NCBI RefSeq assembly: GCF_006715725.1
Contig: NZ_VFNU01000001.1
Location: 3,286,001-3,350,000, forward strand
Length of the DNA: 64,000 nucleotides
Source: Nocardioides sp. SLBN-35
GTDB taxonomy: Bacteria; Actinomycetota; Actinomycetes; Propionibacteriales; Nocardioidaceae
Direction: 5' to 3'
Made by a program: the position numbers and the translations under genes. The notes under the pieces are model-generated. The model saw only the letters and a program-made list of their open reading frames with translations, was not told where the DNA came from and searched no databases. Below, piece after piece: positions 1 through 8,108 of the stretch (within the stretch, counting starts at the first letter, position 1; each line of letters begins with the position of its first letter).

Positions 1-1151
1 ACCCGCAGCTCGACGCCGCTCGCGGCGGCGCGCAGGCGGATGAAGTACAGGCACTCGCGGACCACCTCGTTGAGGTCGACGACCTGCTCGACGTGCTCGA
101 GGTGTCCGACGAACGAGCGCAGGGCGGTGACGATCTCGGTGGCCCGGTCGATCTGCCGGGCGGCGCTGTCGAGGCCGTACGCCACCTGGTCCGCGAGGCG
201 CTGCGGCATCTCCCCCGAGCCGGCGGCCGCCGTCGAGCGGGTGCGGATGCCGGCGATGAAGTTCCCGGCGGCGGACAGCGGCTGGCCGAGCTCGTGGGCG
301 ATGGCCATCGCCATGTCACCCATCGCGTTGTAGCGGGCCAGGTAGTTCTCGTGGCGTAGCTCCAGCTCGCGCCGTACCTCGCCCTGCACCCGCTCCGAGA
401 CGTCGTGCAGGATCATCAAGAAGGCGTCGACCTCTTGGACCCGCAGGCGTTCGAGGCTCCCCTCCAGCCAGGTCGTGCTGCCGCCTTCGCCGATCAGCTC
501 CAGCTGGACCGGACCGACCGGTGCCGCGGCCGCCGCGGTCTCCGCCCACGTGACCGGACGACCACCACGGCGCAGGCGGCCGTAGGTCGTGAGCGGGTGC
601 CCGGCCGGCGGGTCGTCGTCGCCCGTCAGGCCGATGTAGCCCAGCGCCGTGTCGGTGGCGAAGCGGACGGCGCCGGCGGCATCGAGCAGGAACGCGACCG
701 TGGAGGTGTGCCGTGCCAGCGCGTCGACGTACGACGTCGTGAGCTTCAGCTCGCGCTCGACCTGCTGCTCGCGGGCGATGTCGCGGAACTGCACCATCAC
801 CGCCGGTCCCTGCGACAGCTCCACCCGCACGGCCAGCGCGTCGGTCGGGATCACCCGGCCGGACTTGGAGCGGTAGTGCCACTCGATGCGGCTCGACCCG
901 TGCTCGACCGCCTCGTGCAGCCAGGCCCGGCCGAGAACGCGGTCGTACTGCTGCGCCGAGCTGCTCATGTCGTTGGCCTTGAGCGGCCGGATCTCCTCGA
1001 GCGTGAACTCGAGCATCTCGCAGGCCGCCGGGTTGGCCCACAGGATGTTCTTCGTGACGGCGTCGTGGACCAGGACGCACGTGGTCGAGGCGTTCATCAT
1101 CGCGACGAAGTCGGAGGTCGCGAACTCGGGTGCCGCCGGGTCGACCTGCAT
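1..1151 (-). CDS. PAS-PAS sensor histidine kinase (C-terminus off window)
   Basis: This minus-strand frame has no stop before the left edge, so at least the ATP-binding HATPase domain is missing from view. From ATG 1151 it reads as a PAS domain (about residues 12-125, ending in a FRDI segment), a second PAS-like domain (about 140-252, ending LHDVSE) and a dimerisation/phosphoacceptor helix with the H-box AHELGQPLSA, where His286 is the likely phosphorylation site. The H-box is of the FixL/DctB type (HELxQPL). No membrane helix is visible, so it is probably a cytosolic sensor. A TACGCT box 6 nt before the ATG suggests a leaderless transcript. It diverges from the iac-like operon and could control it, with the response regulator lying further left; that pairing is inference. 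Confidence 0.85.
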   Translation of the reverse strand, partial: MQVDPAAPEFATSDFVAMMNASTTCVLVHDAVTKNILWANPAACEMLEFTLEEIRPLKANDMSSSAQQYDRVLGRAWLHEAVEHGSSRIEWHYRSKSGRVIPTDALAVRVELSQGPAVMVQFRDIAREQQVERELKLTTSYVDALARHTSTVAFLLDAAGAVRFATDTALGYIGLTGDDDPPAGHPLTTYGRLRRGGRPVTWAETAAAAAPVGPVQLELIGEGGSTTWLEGSLERLRVQEVDAFLMILHDVSERVQGEVRRELELRHENYLARYNAMGDMAMAIAHELGQPLSAAGNFIAGIRTRSTAAAGSGEMPQRLADQVAYGLDSAARQIDRATEIVTALRSFVGHLEHVEQVVDLNEVVRECLYFIRLRAAASGVELR

Positions 1152-1289
1152 CGGGCCAGCGTAGGAGCCGACCGTCCCCGGCCGCAGTCCCCGACTCGGT
1201 GGCGGGCTGAAGAAATCACCTACGCCCACCGGAGGGAATCCCCGCTCCCGGGCAGGCAATGACCAATCGCGCTCCCGCAGCGGCGTACC

Positions 1290-1295
1290 TAGCGT
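1290..1295 (+). promoter_or_regulatory. Candidate -10 box of the iac-like operon
   Basis: TAGCGT lies 41 nt upstream of the chosen iacA start, inside the 185-base divergent gap. No good -35 hexamer is found 16-18 nt upstream, which is typical of an activator-dependent promoter. The surrounding segment at 1272-1300 resembles 6493-6516 in front of the GMC gene. An 8-bp tandem repeat, ATCGATGA twice (1310-1325), lies between this box and the start codon. Confidence 0.4.
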
Positions 1296-1336
1296 CGGAT
1301 CCAGACCCGATCGATGAATCGATGAGGAGCACCCCG

Positions 1337-2482
1337 ATGGTCCAGACCCAGGAGAGCCGCACGGCCGCCGTCCCGCTTGAGGACGTGCTCGTGGAGCTCA
1401 CCGCCCGCCGCCAGGAGTTCCGCGACCAGCGGTACGTCTCGCCGGACTTCGTCGCCCGGCTCAAGGAGACCGGCATCTACCGGGCCTCGACGCCGCGGCG
1501 CTTCGGGGGCGAGCCGCTGCCGCCCGGCGAGTTCCTACGCAGGATCGAGCGGATCTCGGCCGTCGACGGCTCGACCGGCTGGGTCGCGAGCTTCGGGTCG
1601 GCCCTCGTCTACCTCGCCGCGCTCCCCCTGGAGACCCAGGCCGAGCTGTACGCCGACGGTCCGGACGTGTGCTTCGCGGGCGGGCTCTTCCCCGTGCAGC
1701 ACGCCGAGCCCACGCCGTCCGGCTTCCTGGTCAACGGGCGCTGGAAGTTCGCCAGCGGCTGCATGGGCGCCGACATCCTCGGCGTCGGGATCCCGGGCGA
1801 CGACTCGACCGCCGGCAAGCCGCGCACCGCCCTGCTCCGGCCGGGCCAGGTCGAGATCGTGCAGGAGTGGGACGTCGTCGGGATGAAGGGCACCGGCTCC
1901 TTCGACCTCGCGGTCGACCACGTCGAGGTGCCGCGCGAGTGGACCTTCATCCGCGGCGGGCAGCCGACCGTCGACGAGCCGCTCTACCGCTATCCCACCC
2001 TCGCCTACGCCGCCCAGGTGCTGGCCGTCGTCGGTGCCGGCGTCGCGCGGTCCGCGCTCGACTTCGCCACCGCGGTCGGGGCCGGTCGCACCGGCGTGAC
2101 CGGCGCCCCCAAGCTCGCCGATCGGGCCTACTACCGCACCGGTCTCGCCGAGGCGGAGGCGACGCTGCGCTCGGCGCGCGCCTACTTCTACGAGGTGACC
2201 GAGGAGGCCTGGCAGACCGTCCTCGCCGGGGACCCGACGACCGAGCAGCACAACGCCCACCTGCGGCTGTCCGCCACCCACCTCGCCAAGACCGCCGCCG
2301 ACACCGTCAACCAGGTCATCCAGCTCTCCGGCACCGGCGCGATCGCCACGACCCACCCGCTGCAGTGGCTGCTCGGCGATGCCCTCGTGCCCCAGCAGCA
2401 CGCCTTCCTCGGACCCGCGATGTACGACGCCGCCGGCGCCGTCCTGATGGGCCAGCCCCCGACCGTGCCCGGCTTCCAGTGA
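1337..2482 (+). CDS. iacA: IacA-like flavin-dependent aromatic hydroxylase (acyl-CoA dehydrogenase fold)
   Basis: The 381-aa protein has the acyl-CoA dehydrogenase-type fold used by group D flavin monooxygenases (HsaA, HpaB C2-type, IacA), in an order normal for the family: an N-terminal helical domain (DFVARLKETGIYRASTPRRF, then a DGSTGWV segment), a central beta domain (GRWKFASG, MKGTGSFD) and a C-terminal helical domain. In the iac pathway IacA hydroxylates the indole ring of indole-3-acetate using reduced flavin. I chose ATG 1337 because GAGGAG lies 7 nt upstream; in-frame ATGs at 1259 and 1322 lack such a site. It leads a co-directional six-gene run. The iac assignment rests on gene order as well as family; other aromatic substrates are possible. 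Confidence 0.75.
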   Translation: MVQTQESRTAAVPLEDVLVELTARRQEFRDQRYVSPDFVARLKETGIYRASTPRRFGGEPLPPGEFLRRIERISAVDGSTGWVASFGSALVYLAALPLETQAELYADGPDVCFAGGLFPVQHAEPTPSGFLVNGRWKFASGCMGADILGVGIPGDDSTAGKPRTALLRPGQVEIVQEWDVVGMKGTGSFDLAVDHVEVPREWTFIRGGQPTVDEPLYRYPTLAYAAQVLAVVGAGVARSALDFATAVGAGRTGVTGAPKLADRAYYRTGLAEAEATLRSARAYFYEVTEEAWQTVLAGDPTTEQHNAHLRLSATHLAKTAADTVNQVIQLSGTGAIATTHPLQWLLGDALVPQQHAFLGPAMYDAAGAVLMGQPPTVPGFQ

Positions 2483-2525
2483 GCGCCACGCACATTCCGA
2501 CCCGTCCTCGAGAGGAGACCCGCTG

Positions 2526-2897
2526 ATGAGCACCCCGACCCTGCGCGTCCTGTTCTGCATCGGCATCAACCAGAACTTCTTCGACCTGCCCGAGGGCGGC
2601 GTCGAGACCGGTGACGTGTGGACCGCGTTCGTCGGCCTGATGGACGGCATCAAGGCACTGCCCGGCGTCGACTTCATCGGCGACATCGACGACGACTCCC
2701 ACATGGTCGGTCCCTCCGCCGGCTGGCCCTGGACCTGCTACCTGCTGTGCGACGTCGACACCCAGGAGAGCGTCAAGGAGGCCTGCGGGCTGCTGCGCAC
2801 GATCCCGGTCGGGACCAGCCCCTGGAAGCTCTGGAAGTACGCCACCATCGAGGCGCGGATCGGCCGCGCCCTCACCCCGCGCCAGTACGAGGACTGA
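2526..2897 (+). CDS. iacB: IacB-like small protein
   Basis: A 123-aa protein of unknown biochemical role lying between the hydroxylase and the Rieske alpha subunit, where iacB sits in described iac clusters. Visible features are an N-terminal beta strand (RVLFCIGINQNFFD), a conserved-looking SAGWPWTCYLLCDV segment and a C-terminal IEARIGRAL segment. There is no signal peptide and no membrane helix. The compact alpha/beta character suggests a ferredoxin-fold accessory protein, but no catalytic motif is apparent. GAGGAGA lies about 7 nt before the ATG. The gene is separated from iacA by 43 nt and from iacC by 5 nt, so it is almost certainly co-transcribed. The name is given by synteny. Confidence 0.65.
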   Translation: MSTPTLRVLFCIGINQNFFDLPEGGVETGDVWTAFVGLMDGIKALPGVDFIGDIDDDSHMVGPSAGWPWTCYLLCDVDTQESVKEACGLLRTIPVGTSPWKLWKYATIEARIGRALTPRQYED

Positions 2898-2902
2898 TCG
2901 TC

Positions 2903-4201
2903 ATGACCACCGAGTTCACCGCCGACACCGTCCACGACCTGCCGCCCGCCGACCTGGTCCTCGACGACCGCGTCGCGGGCCGGATGTACACCGACCCGGA
3001 GATCTTCGAGCAGGAGATGACGCGGATCTTCGAGAGCACCTGGGTGTGGGTCGCCCACGAGTCCGAGCTGCCGAAGCCGGGCAGCTTCAAGTCGACGTAC
3101 GTCGGGCGCCAGCCCGTGATCGTGACCCGCGACCGCAAGGGCGCGATCCACACCATGGTCAACCGCTGCCGGCACCGCGGTGCCTCGCTGTGCGAGCAGC
3201 GCACCGGGCAGGCCAACGGGTTCACCTGCCCCTACCACGCGTGGTCGTACGGCCTCGACGGCCAGCTGCGCGGCATCCCGTATCCCGACGGCTACGAGGG
3301 CGTGATGGACAAGTCCGGCCTGGGCCTGAAGAAGCTGCGCACCGAGTCGTACGGCGGCATGGTGTTCGCGACGTTCGCCGACGGCATCGAGCCGCTGGAG
3401 GACTTCCTCGGCGACGTGAGGCTGTGGATCGACCGGTTCATGGGGCAGGGCGGCGGCTACCCGATCAAGGTGATCGGCACCCACCAGTTCAAGTACAAGG
3501 GCAACTGGAAGATCCAGCTCGAGAACACCACCGACGGCTACCACTTCCCGATCGTGCACCGCTCCTGGATGGCCTCGGTCGACGCCGAGACCGCGGAGAT
3601 GATGTCGTTCATGACCGACCCGACGGCGGTCACGCACGACCTCGGCAACGGCCACTCCGTCATGCAGATGGTGCCCGAGCACTCCGACCTGGAGGTCGAC
3701 GACGGCAGCGAGCCGCTGCAGCCCCGCTTCGACGGGCTCGTCGCCGAGCTCACCGAGCGCGGCGTCGGCGAGGCCGAGATCCGGCGGCTGGTCCGTGCCG
3801 TCCACGGCACCGGGTTCAACCTCAACCTGTTCCCGAACGTGTCGATGTCGATCTCCTTCCTCCGGGTGCTGCGCCCGGTCAGCGTCGACGAGACCTACAT
3901 CGAGCACGTCGCCCTCGGCCCCGACGGCCCGGCCGAGATCGTGGATCCCGTCAACCGCGAGCGGCTGCGCGCCCACGAGCACTTCCAGGGGCCGTTCGGC
4001 TTCGGCACCCCCGACGACTCCGAGGGTTGGGACCGGGTGCAGCGCGGCGCCCGCGGCGCACCGGAGATGCCGATCATGGTCAACCGCGGCCTGGCCCGCG
4101 AGAAGCCGTCGGACGACGGCTGGCCGACCAGCCATGTCACCGACGAGACCGGCATGCGCGCCGCCTACCAGCAGTGGAAGCAGATGATGAGCGATGACTG
4201 A
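2903..4201 (+). CDS. iacC: Rieske aromatic-ring-hydroxylating oxygenase, alpha subunit (IacC-like)
   Basis: The 432-aa large subunit is of normal family length. The Rieske 2Fe-2S site is complete: Cys89-x-His91 (NRCRHRG) and Cys109-xx-His112 (CPYHAW). The mononuclear iron site reads NTTDGYHFPIVH, supplying the two histidines of the facial triad, and the catalytic domain continues to the C terminus. The enzyme should insert O2 into an aromatic ring, using electrons from the reductase encoded at 5481-6431 and paired with the beta subunit that follows. ATG 2903 was chosen over longer in-frame starts that overlap iacB. The stop overlaps the next start by 8 nt, implying translational coupling of the two subunits. 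Confidence 0.9.
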   Translation: MTTEFTADTVHDLPPADLVLDDRVAGRMYTDPEIFEQEMTRIFESTWVWVAHESELPKPGSFKSTYVGRQPVIVTRDRKGAIHTMVNRCRHRGASLCEQRTGQANGFTCPYHAWSYGLDGQLRGIPYPDGYEGVMDKSGLGLKKLRTESYGGMVFATFADGIEPLEDFLGDVRLWIDRFMGQGGGYPIKVIGTHQFKYKGNWKIQLENTTDGYHFPIVHRSWMASVDAETAEMMSFMTDPTAVTHDLGNGHSVMQMVPEHSDLEVDDGSEPLQPRFDGLVAELTERGVGEAEIRRLVRAVHGTGFNLNLFPNVSMSISFLRVLRPVSVDETYIEHVALGPDGPAEIVDPVNRERLRAHEHFQGPFGFGTPDDSEGWDRVQRGARGAPEMPIMVNRGLAREKPSDDGWPTSHVTDETGMRAAYQQWKQMMSDD

Positions 4202-4712
4202 GACCGTGGCCGCCGCACCCGCGCTGTCCGTGGCCGACCCGCGGGTGGTCCGCGCGATCGAGCTGGTCTGGCGCGAGGCCGCCGTCCTCGACGCCAAGGA
4301 CTACGAGACCTGGCAGGGCCTCTACGCCGACGACGCCGTCTACGTGATCCCGATCGACCGTGACGCGGAGTCCTTCGACGACATCCTCAACATGGTCTAC
4401 GACGACGCCCGCATGCGGCGCCTGCGCGTTGCCCGGATGACCGAGGGCTTCGCCATCGCCGCCGTCGACGCCGCCACGACCGTCCGTACCGTGTCCCGGT
4501 TCGTGCCGAGCGCCGTCTCCGACGACGAGGTGACCCTGCGCGCCGCCCAGGTCGTGGTCGCCTACAAGCGCGGCAGCCACGACCTGTGGGCGGGCGACGT
4601 CGACCACGTCGTCCGGCTCGGTACGACGCCCGCGGACGACCGGATCGCGCGCAAGGTGGTCCGTCTCGTCGACGCGAGCGACGCCGTACCCGCGGCGGGC
4701 TTCCTGCTGTGA
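4194..4712 (+). CDS. iacD: Ring-hydroxylating oxygenase, beta subunit (IacD-like)
   Basis: The 172-aa product has the NTF2-like cone fold of Rieske oxygenase small subunits, recognisable from the N-terminal helix with EAAVLDAKDYETWQGLYADD followed by VYVIP and the later arginine-rich VARMTEGF segment. It has no metal centre; it packs against the alpha subunit to form the usual hexamer. The gene starts inside the end of the alpha-subunit gene and its stop overlaps a GTG of the next gene, so the three are tightly coupled. Confidence 0.88.
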   Translation: MTETVAAAPALSVADPRVVRAIELVWREAAVLDAKDYETWQGLYADDAVYVIPIDRDAESFDDILNMVYDDARMRRLRVARMTEGFAIAAVDAATTVRTVSRFVPSAVSDDEVTLRAAQVVVAYKRGSHDLWAGDVDHVVRLGTTPADDRIARKVVRLVDASDAVPAAGFLL

Positions 4713-5461
4713 ACGCGGCGATGCCGGCGCCGGTCGCCGTCGTCACCGGCGGCGCGAGCGGGCTCGGCCGCGAGATCGTCCGGCGCCTGCACGCCGGCGG
4801 GCACCGGGTCGCCGTCGCCGACGTCGCGGCGGAGGCGGCCACCGCGCTCGCCGACGAGCTGTCGGTGCGCGGCCCCGACGCCCGCGCGTACACCGTCGAC
4901 GTCAGCGAGCGCGCAGCCGTCGAGCGGCTGCTCGCCGACGTCCTCGCCGACCTCGGCAGCGTCGAGGTGCTCGTCAACAACGCCGCTCGCACCCAGGCCC
5001 GGCCCCTGCTGGAGATCACGCCCGACGAGCTGGACGAGGTGATGCGGGTCAACCTCAACGGCACCTTCTTCGCCTGCCAGGTCTTCGGCACCAGGATGGC
5101 CGAGGCCGGGTACGGCCGGATCGTCAACATCGCGTCCCTGGCCGGCCAGAACGGTGGCACCGCCACCGGCGGCCACTACGCCTCCTCGAAGGGCGCGGTG
5201 CTCTCGGCGACCAAGGTCTTCGCCCGCGAGCTCGCGGCCCGCGGGGTCACGGTCAACGCCATCTCCCCCGGCCCCCAGGACAGCCCGATGGTCCGTGACC
5301 TACTGGGCGACGGCCTCGACGCGCTCGTCGCCGGCGTCCCCGTCGGCCGGCTCGGGAGCATGCGCTTCATCGCCGACATGGTCGCCCTGCTCGCCTCCCC
5401 GGACGCCGCGTCGGTGACCGGGGCCTGCTGGGACGCCAACGGCGGCCTCTACCTCCGCTGA
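4709..5461 (+). CDS. iacE: Short-chain dehydrogenase/reductase (IacE-like)
   Basis: A classical SDR of 250 aa: nucleotide-binding TGGASGLG near the N terminus, NNAA after beta-4, the catalytic Ser in NIASLAGQNG and the YASSK pair that supplies catalytic Tyr and Lys. A classical D in the VAVADV segment after beta-2 favours NAD over NADP. In the pathway it would oxidise a dihydrodiol or reduce an oxidised ring product. The start is either GTG 4709 (4-nt GTGA overlap with the beta-subunit gene, chosen) or ATG 4721; neither has a strong ribosome site. Confidence 0.82.
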   Translation: MNAAMPAPVAVVTGGASGLGREIVRRLHAGGHRVAVADVAAEAATALADELSVRGPDARAYTVDVSERAAVERLLADVLADLGSVEVLVNNAARTQARPLLEITPDELDEVMRVNLNGTFFACQVFGTRMAEAGYGRIVNIASLAGQNGGTATGGHYASSKGAVLSATKVFARELAARGVTVNAISPGPQDSPMVRDLLGDGLDALVAGVPVGRLGSMRFIADMVALLASPDAASVTGACWDANGGLYLR

Positions 5462-5480
5462 CCTCCGCTAGGAGCACCAG

Positions 5481-6431
5481 ATGACGAACATCCTCTTCCG
5501 CGTCGTCGACATCACCGAGGAGGCACCCGGCATCCGCACGCTGCGGATGGTGCGCGCCGATGGTCAGGCCCTCAAGCCGTACCCGGCCGGGTCACACATC
5601 GACGTGGTCGGGCCGACCGGCGTGCTGCGGCAGTACTCGCTGTGCATGCCGCCCGACGACCCCGAGTCGATCCTGATCGCGGTCAAGAAGGAGGCCGCCT
5701 CCCGTGGCGGGTCCGCGGCGATCCACGAGGTGGCCGTCGGCGACCATCTCAAGGTCAGCAAGCCGCGGAACCTGCTCGCCGTCGCCGACGACGCCGACCG
5801 GCACGTGCTGGTCGCCGGCGGCATCGGCATCACGCCCCTGCTCTCGATGGCCTACGAGCTGCACAGTCGCGGCGCCGCCTTCGAGCTGCACTACTTCGCC
5901 CGCTCCCGCGAGGAGGCGGCGTTCGTCGACCTCCTCGAGAACCGGGCCGAGTTCCGCGACCGGGTCAGCCTGCACCTCGGCGTACCGCGCACCGAGCAGC
6001 CCACGGTGCTGGCCGCGATCGCTCCGCGGCTGACACCGAGCAGCCATGTCTACACCTGCGGCCCGGAGGGCTTCATGACGCAGGTCGGTACGGCGTTCGC
6101 GGCCCGGGTCGGCGAGGACCACCTCCACCTCGAGAACTTCGTGGCCTCCGAGGTGGACACCACCGGCGACCGCCCGTTCACCGTCGAGCTCGACACCGGC
6201 GAGACGTTCGACGTGCCTACGGACCGCTCGATCCTCGCCGTCCTCGAGGACAACGGCATCGAGGTGTTCAAGTCCTGCGAGGAGGGCGTCTGCGGCTCGT
6301 GCGTGTCCGGCCTGCTCGAGGGCAGCGTCGAGCACCGCGACAACTGCCTGACCGCCACCGACCGGGAGACCCAGCTGGCGCTCTGCGTCTCGCGTGCGAC
6401 CAGCGACCGGCTGCTCATCGAGCTGTACTGA
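5481..6431 (+). CDS. iacF: Oxygenase reductase: ferredoxin-NADP reductase fold plus C-terminal 2Fe-2S domain (IacF-like)
   Basis: The 316-aa protein belongs to the PDR/VanB group of one-component reductases: a flavin domain (RQYSLC, about residues 50-55), a nucleotide domain starting with VAGGIGITP (about 111-119) and CGPEGFM near 193, then a plant-type ferredoxin domain with Cys266, Cys271, Cys274 and Cys302 as cluster ligands. It passes electrons from NAD(P)H to the Rieske oxygenase. AGGAG precedes the ATG by 8 nt and the gene ends the six-gene run. A separate small flavin reductase, which described iac clusters call IacG, is not found, so this protein or a distant gene must also supply reduced flavin to IacA (inference). 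Confidence 0.85.
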   Translation: MTNILFRVVDITEEAPGIRTLRMVRADGQALKPYPAGSHIDVVGPTGVLRQYSLCMPPDDPESILIAVKKEAASRGGSAAIHEVAVGDHLKVSKPRNLLAVADDADRHVLVAGGIGITPLLSMAYELHSRGAAFELHYFARSREEAAFVDLLENRAEFRDRVSLHLGVPRTEQPTVLAAIAPRLTPSSHVYTCGPEGFMTQVGTAFAARVGEDHLHLENFVASEVDTTGDRPFTVELDTGETFDVPTDRSILAVLEDNGIEVFKSCEEGVCGSCVSGLLEGSVEHRDNCLTATDRETQLALCVSRATSDRLLIELY

Positions 6432-6508
6432 CCGGCCGGGATGCCGCGTCGGGGAAATCCTCAGCGGACTGCACCTAGTACGCATGGAGCACGCCCCCGC
6501 GCCGCTCC

Positions 6509-6514
6509 TAGCGT
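6509..6514 (+). promoter_or_regulatory. Candidate -10 box before the GMC oxidoreductase gene
   Basis: TAGCGT sits 57 nt upstream of the GMC start. Its context, the C-rich stretch plus CCTAGCGT followed by GATC, matches the segment preceding iacA, suggesting common control. No consensus -35 is present at the expected distance. A GAAATC word occurs upstream of both sites (1212-1217 and 6454-6459). Confidence 0.4.
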
Positions 6515-6571
6515 GATCTCGCCCACCCCACATCTCTCGGGCCCAACCGTTCCCGCGACAGGAGCCGGCAC

Positions 6572-8071
6572 ATGACCACCGACGTCCTCATCCTCGGAGC
6601 AGGCACCGCCGGCTCCGTCCTGACCCGGCGCCTGCTCGACGCCGGCCTCTCCGTGACCCTCGTCGAGGCGGGCGGGATGGACACGAACCCGGCCATCCAC
6701 GACCTCTCCCGCGTCGGCGAGCTCTGGGGCGGACCCGAGAACTGGGGCTGGTCCAGCACCCCGCAGGCCCATGCCGGGGATCGGCGGATCATGACGCCGC
6801 GCGGCAAGGTCGTCGGCGGCTCCGGCCAGCTCAACGGCACGATCTGGGTCCGCGGCACCGCCTGGGACTACGACGGGTGGGCCGACGCCGGCAACAAGGG
6901 CTGGAGCTGGGCCGAGGTGGAACCGCTGTTCGACCGGATCGAGGCCGACCTCGACACCGGCGAGGGGTTCATGGACCGGGTCCGGCCCGAGCTCACGCCG
7001 ATCCAGCAGGCGATCATCGACTCCGCCGTCGCCGCCGGACTGCCGCTCAACGACGACTACAACTCCGGCGACCAGGACGGCGTCTCGCGGATGCAGCTCA
7101 ACCTGCGCGACGGGAAGCGGCTGTCCACCTGGGCGGCGTACATGCGCGACGTCCTCGACCACCCGAACCTCACCCTGGTCACCGGCGCGCTCGTGGACCG
7201 CGTGGTCGTCTCCGACGGGCGTGCGACCGGAGCCGTGGTCGTCGTCGACCGCGAGTCCCGCACGATCGATGCCGACCGGGTCGTGCTCTGCACGGGCGCG
7301 CTGGCCTCTCCCGGTGTCCTGCTGCGCAGCGGCATCGGACCGGCCGCCCACCTGGGGACGCTGGACGTCCCGGTCCTCGTCGACCTGCCCGGCGTGGGCG
7401 CGAACCTGCAGGACCACTGGCTGGTCCCCGTCATCTTCGGCACCGAGAAGCGCGAGATCGCCCCACCACAGGCCTTCCAGCCGGTCACGCAGACGCACTG
7501 GTTCTGGAGGTCGGACCCGGCACTGCCCGTCCCGGACACCCAGCCGATCAACTTCTCCATCCCGTTCTACTACGACCCCGCGATGACCGGGCCGTCGTCC
7601 GGCTTCACCCTGCACGCGGGCCTGATCCGGCCCAAGAGCACCGGAACCGTCTCGCTCGCGAGCACCGACCCCGCGGCCGAGCCGCTCATCGACTACGGCG
7701 TGCTCAGCCACGACGACGACGTCGCCGCCCTCGTCGCCTCGGTGCGCCAGTGTCGCCAGGTCGCCGCTGTCGGCCCGCTCGCTGAGGATTGGGGTGCTCG
7801 CGAGGTGCAGCCGGGGCCCGGCACGGACGACAGCGACGAGGCTCTCGAAGCATGGGTGCGTCGCTCGGTGCAGACCTACCACCACCAGGTCGGCACCTGC
7901 CGGATGGGCACCGGTCCCGACGCGGTCGTCTCCCCCACCCTCGAGGTCATCGGCCTCGAGGGCCTGATGGTCGCCGACGCCTCGATCATGCCGTCGGTAC
8001 CCACGGGCAACACCAACGCGCCCACGGCGATGATCGCCGAGCGGGCCGCCGACCTCATCCTCGGCCGCTGA
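6572..8071 (+). CDS. GMC-family FAD-dependent alcohol oxidoreductase
   Basis: The 499-aa protein has the dinucleotide motif GAGTAG at residues 9-14, the GMC signature regions GGSGQLNGTIW and GALASPGVLLRSGIGP, and the C-terminal active-site pair: His in YHHQVGTCRMG and Asn in the GNTNAPT stretch. Choline dehydrogenase-like members oxidise primary alcohols to aldehydes. It is followed 37 nt later by an aldehyde dehydrogenase, so the two probably convert an alcohol to an acid. Next to an indole-acetate-type cluster, tryptophol is an attractive but unproven substrate. It is separated from iacF by 140 nt holding its own promoter-like site. ACAGGAG precedes the ATG. Confidence 0.85.
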   Translation: MTTDVLILGAGTAGSVLTRRLLDAGLSVTLVEAGGMDTNPAIHDLSRVGELWGGPENWGWSSTPQAHAGDRRIMTPRGKVVGGSGQLNGTIWVRGTAWDYDGWADAGNKGWSWAEVEPLFDRIEADLDTGEGFMDRVRPELTPIQQAIIDSAVAAGLPLNDDYNSGDQDGVSRMQLNLRDGKRLSTWAAYMRDVLDHPNLTLVTGALVDRVVVSDGRATGAVVVVDRESRTIDADRVVLCTGALASPGVLLRSGIGPAAHLGTLDVPVLVDLPGVGANLQDHWLVPVIFGTEKREIAPPQAFQPVTQTHWFWRSDPALPVPDTQPINFSIPFYYDPAMTGPSSGFTLHAGLIRPKSTGTVSLASTDPAAEPLIDYGVLSHDDDVAALVASVRQCRQVAAVGPLAEDWGAREVQPGPGTDDSDEALEAWVRRSVQTYHHQVGTCRMGTGPDAVVSPTLEVIGLEGLMVADASIMPSVPTGNTNAPTAMIAERAADLILGR

Positions 8072-8108
8072 GCGCCGGCCCACCACCACACGAAGCAGGA
8101 GCACTCAG

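Noticed and set aside
1259..1336. Longer IacA start at 1259
   Set aside because: The extra residues are unlike the family and would place the start codon upstream of the predicted promoter; ATG 1337 has a proper ribosome site.
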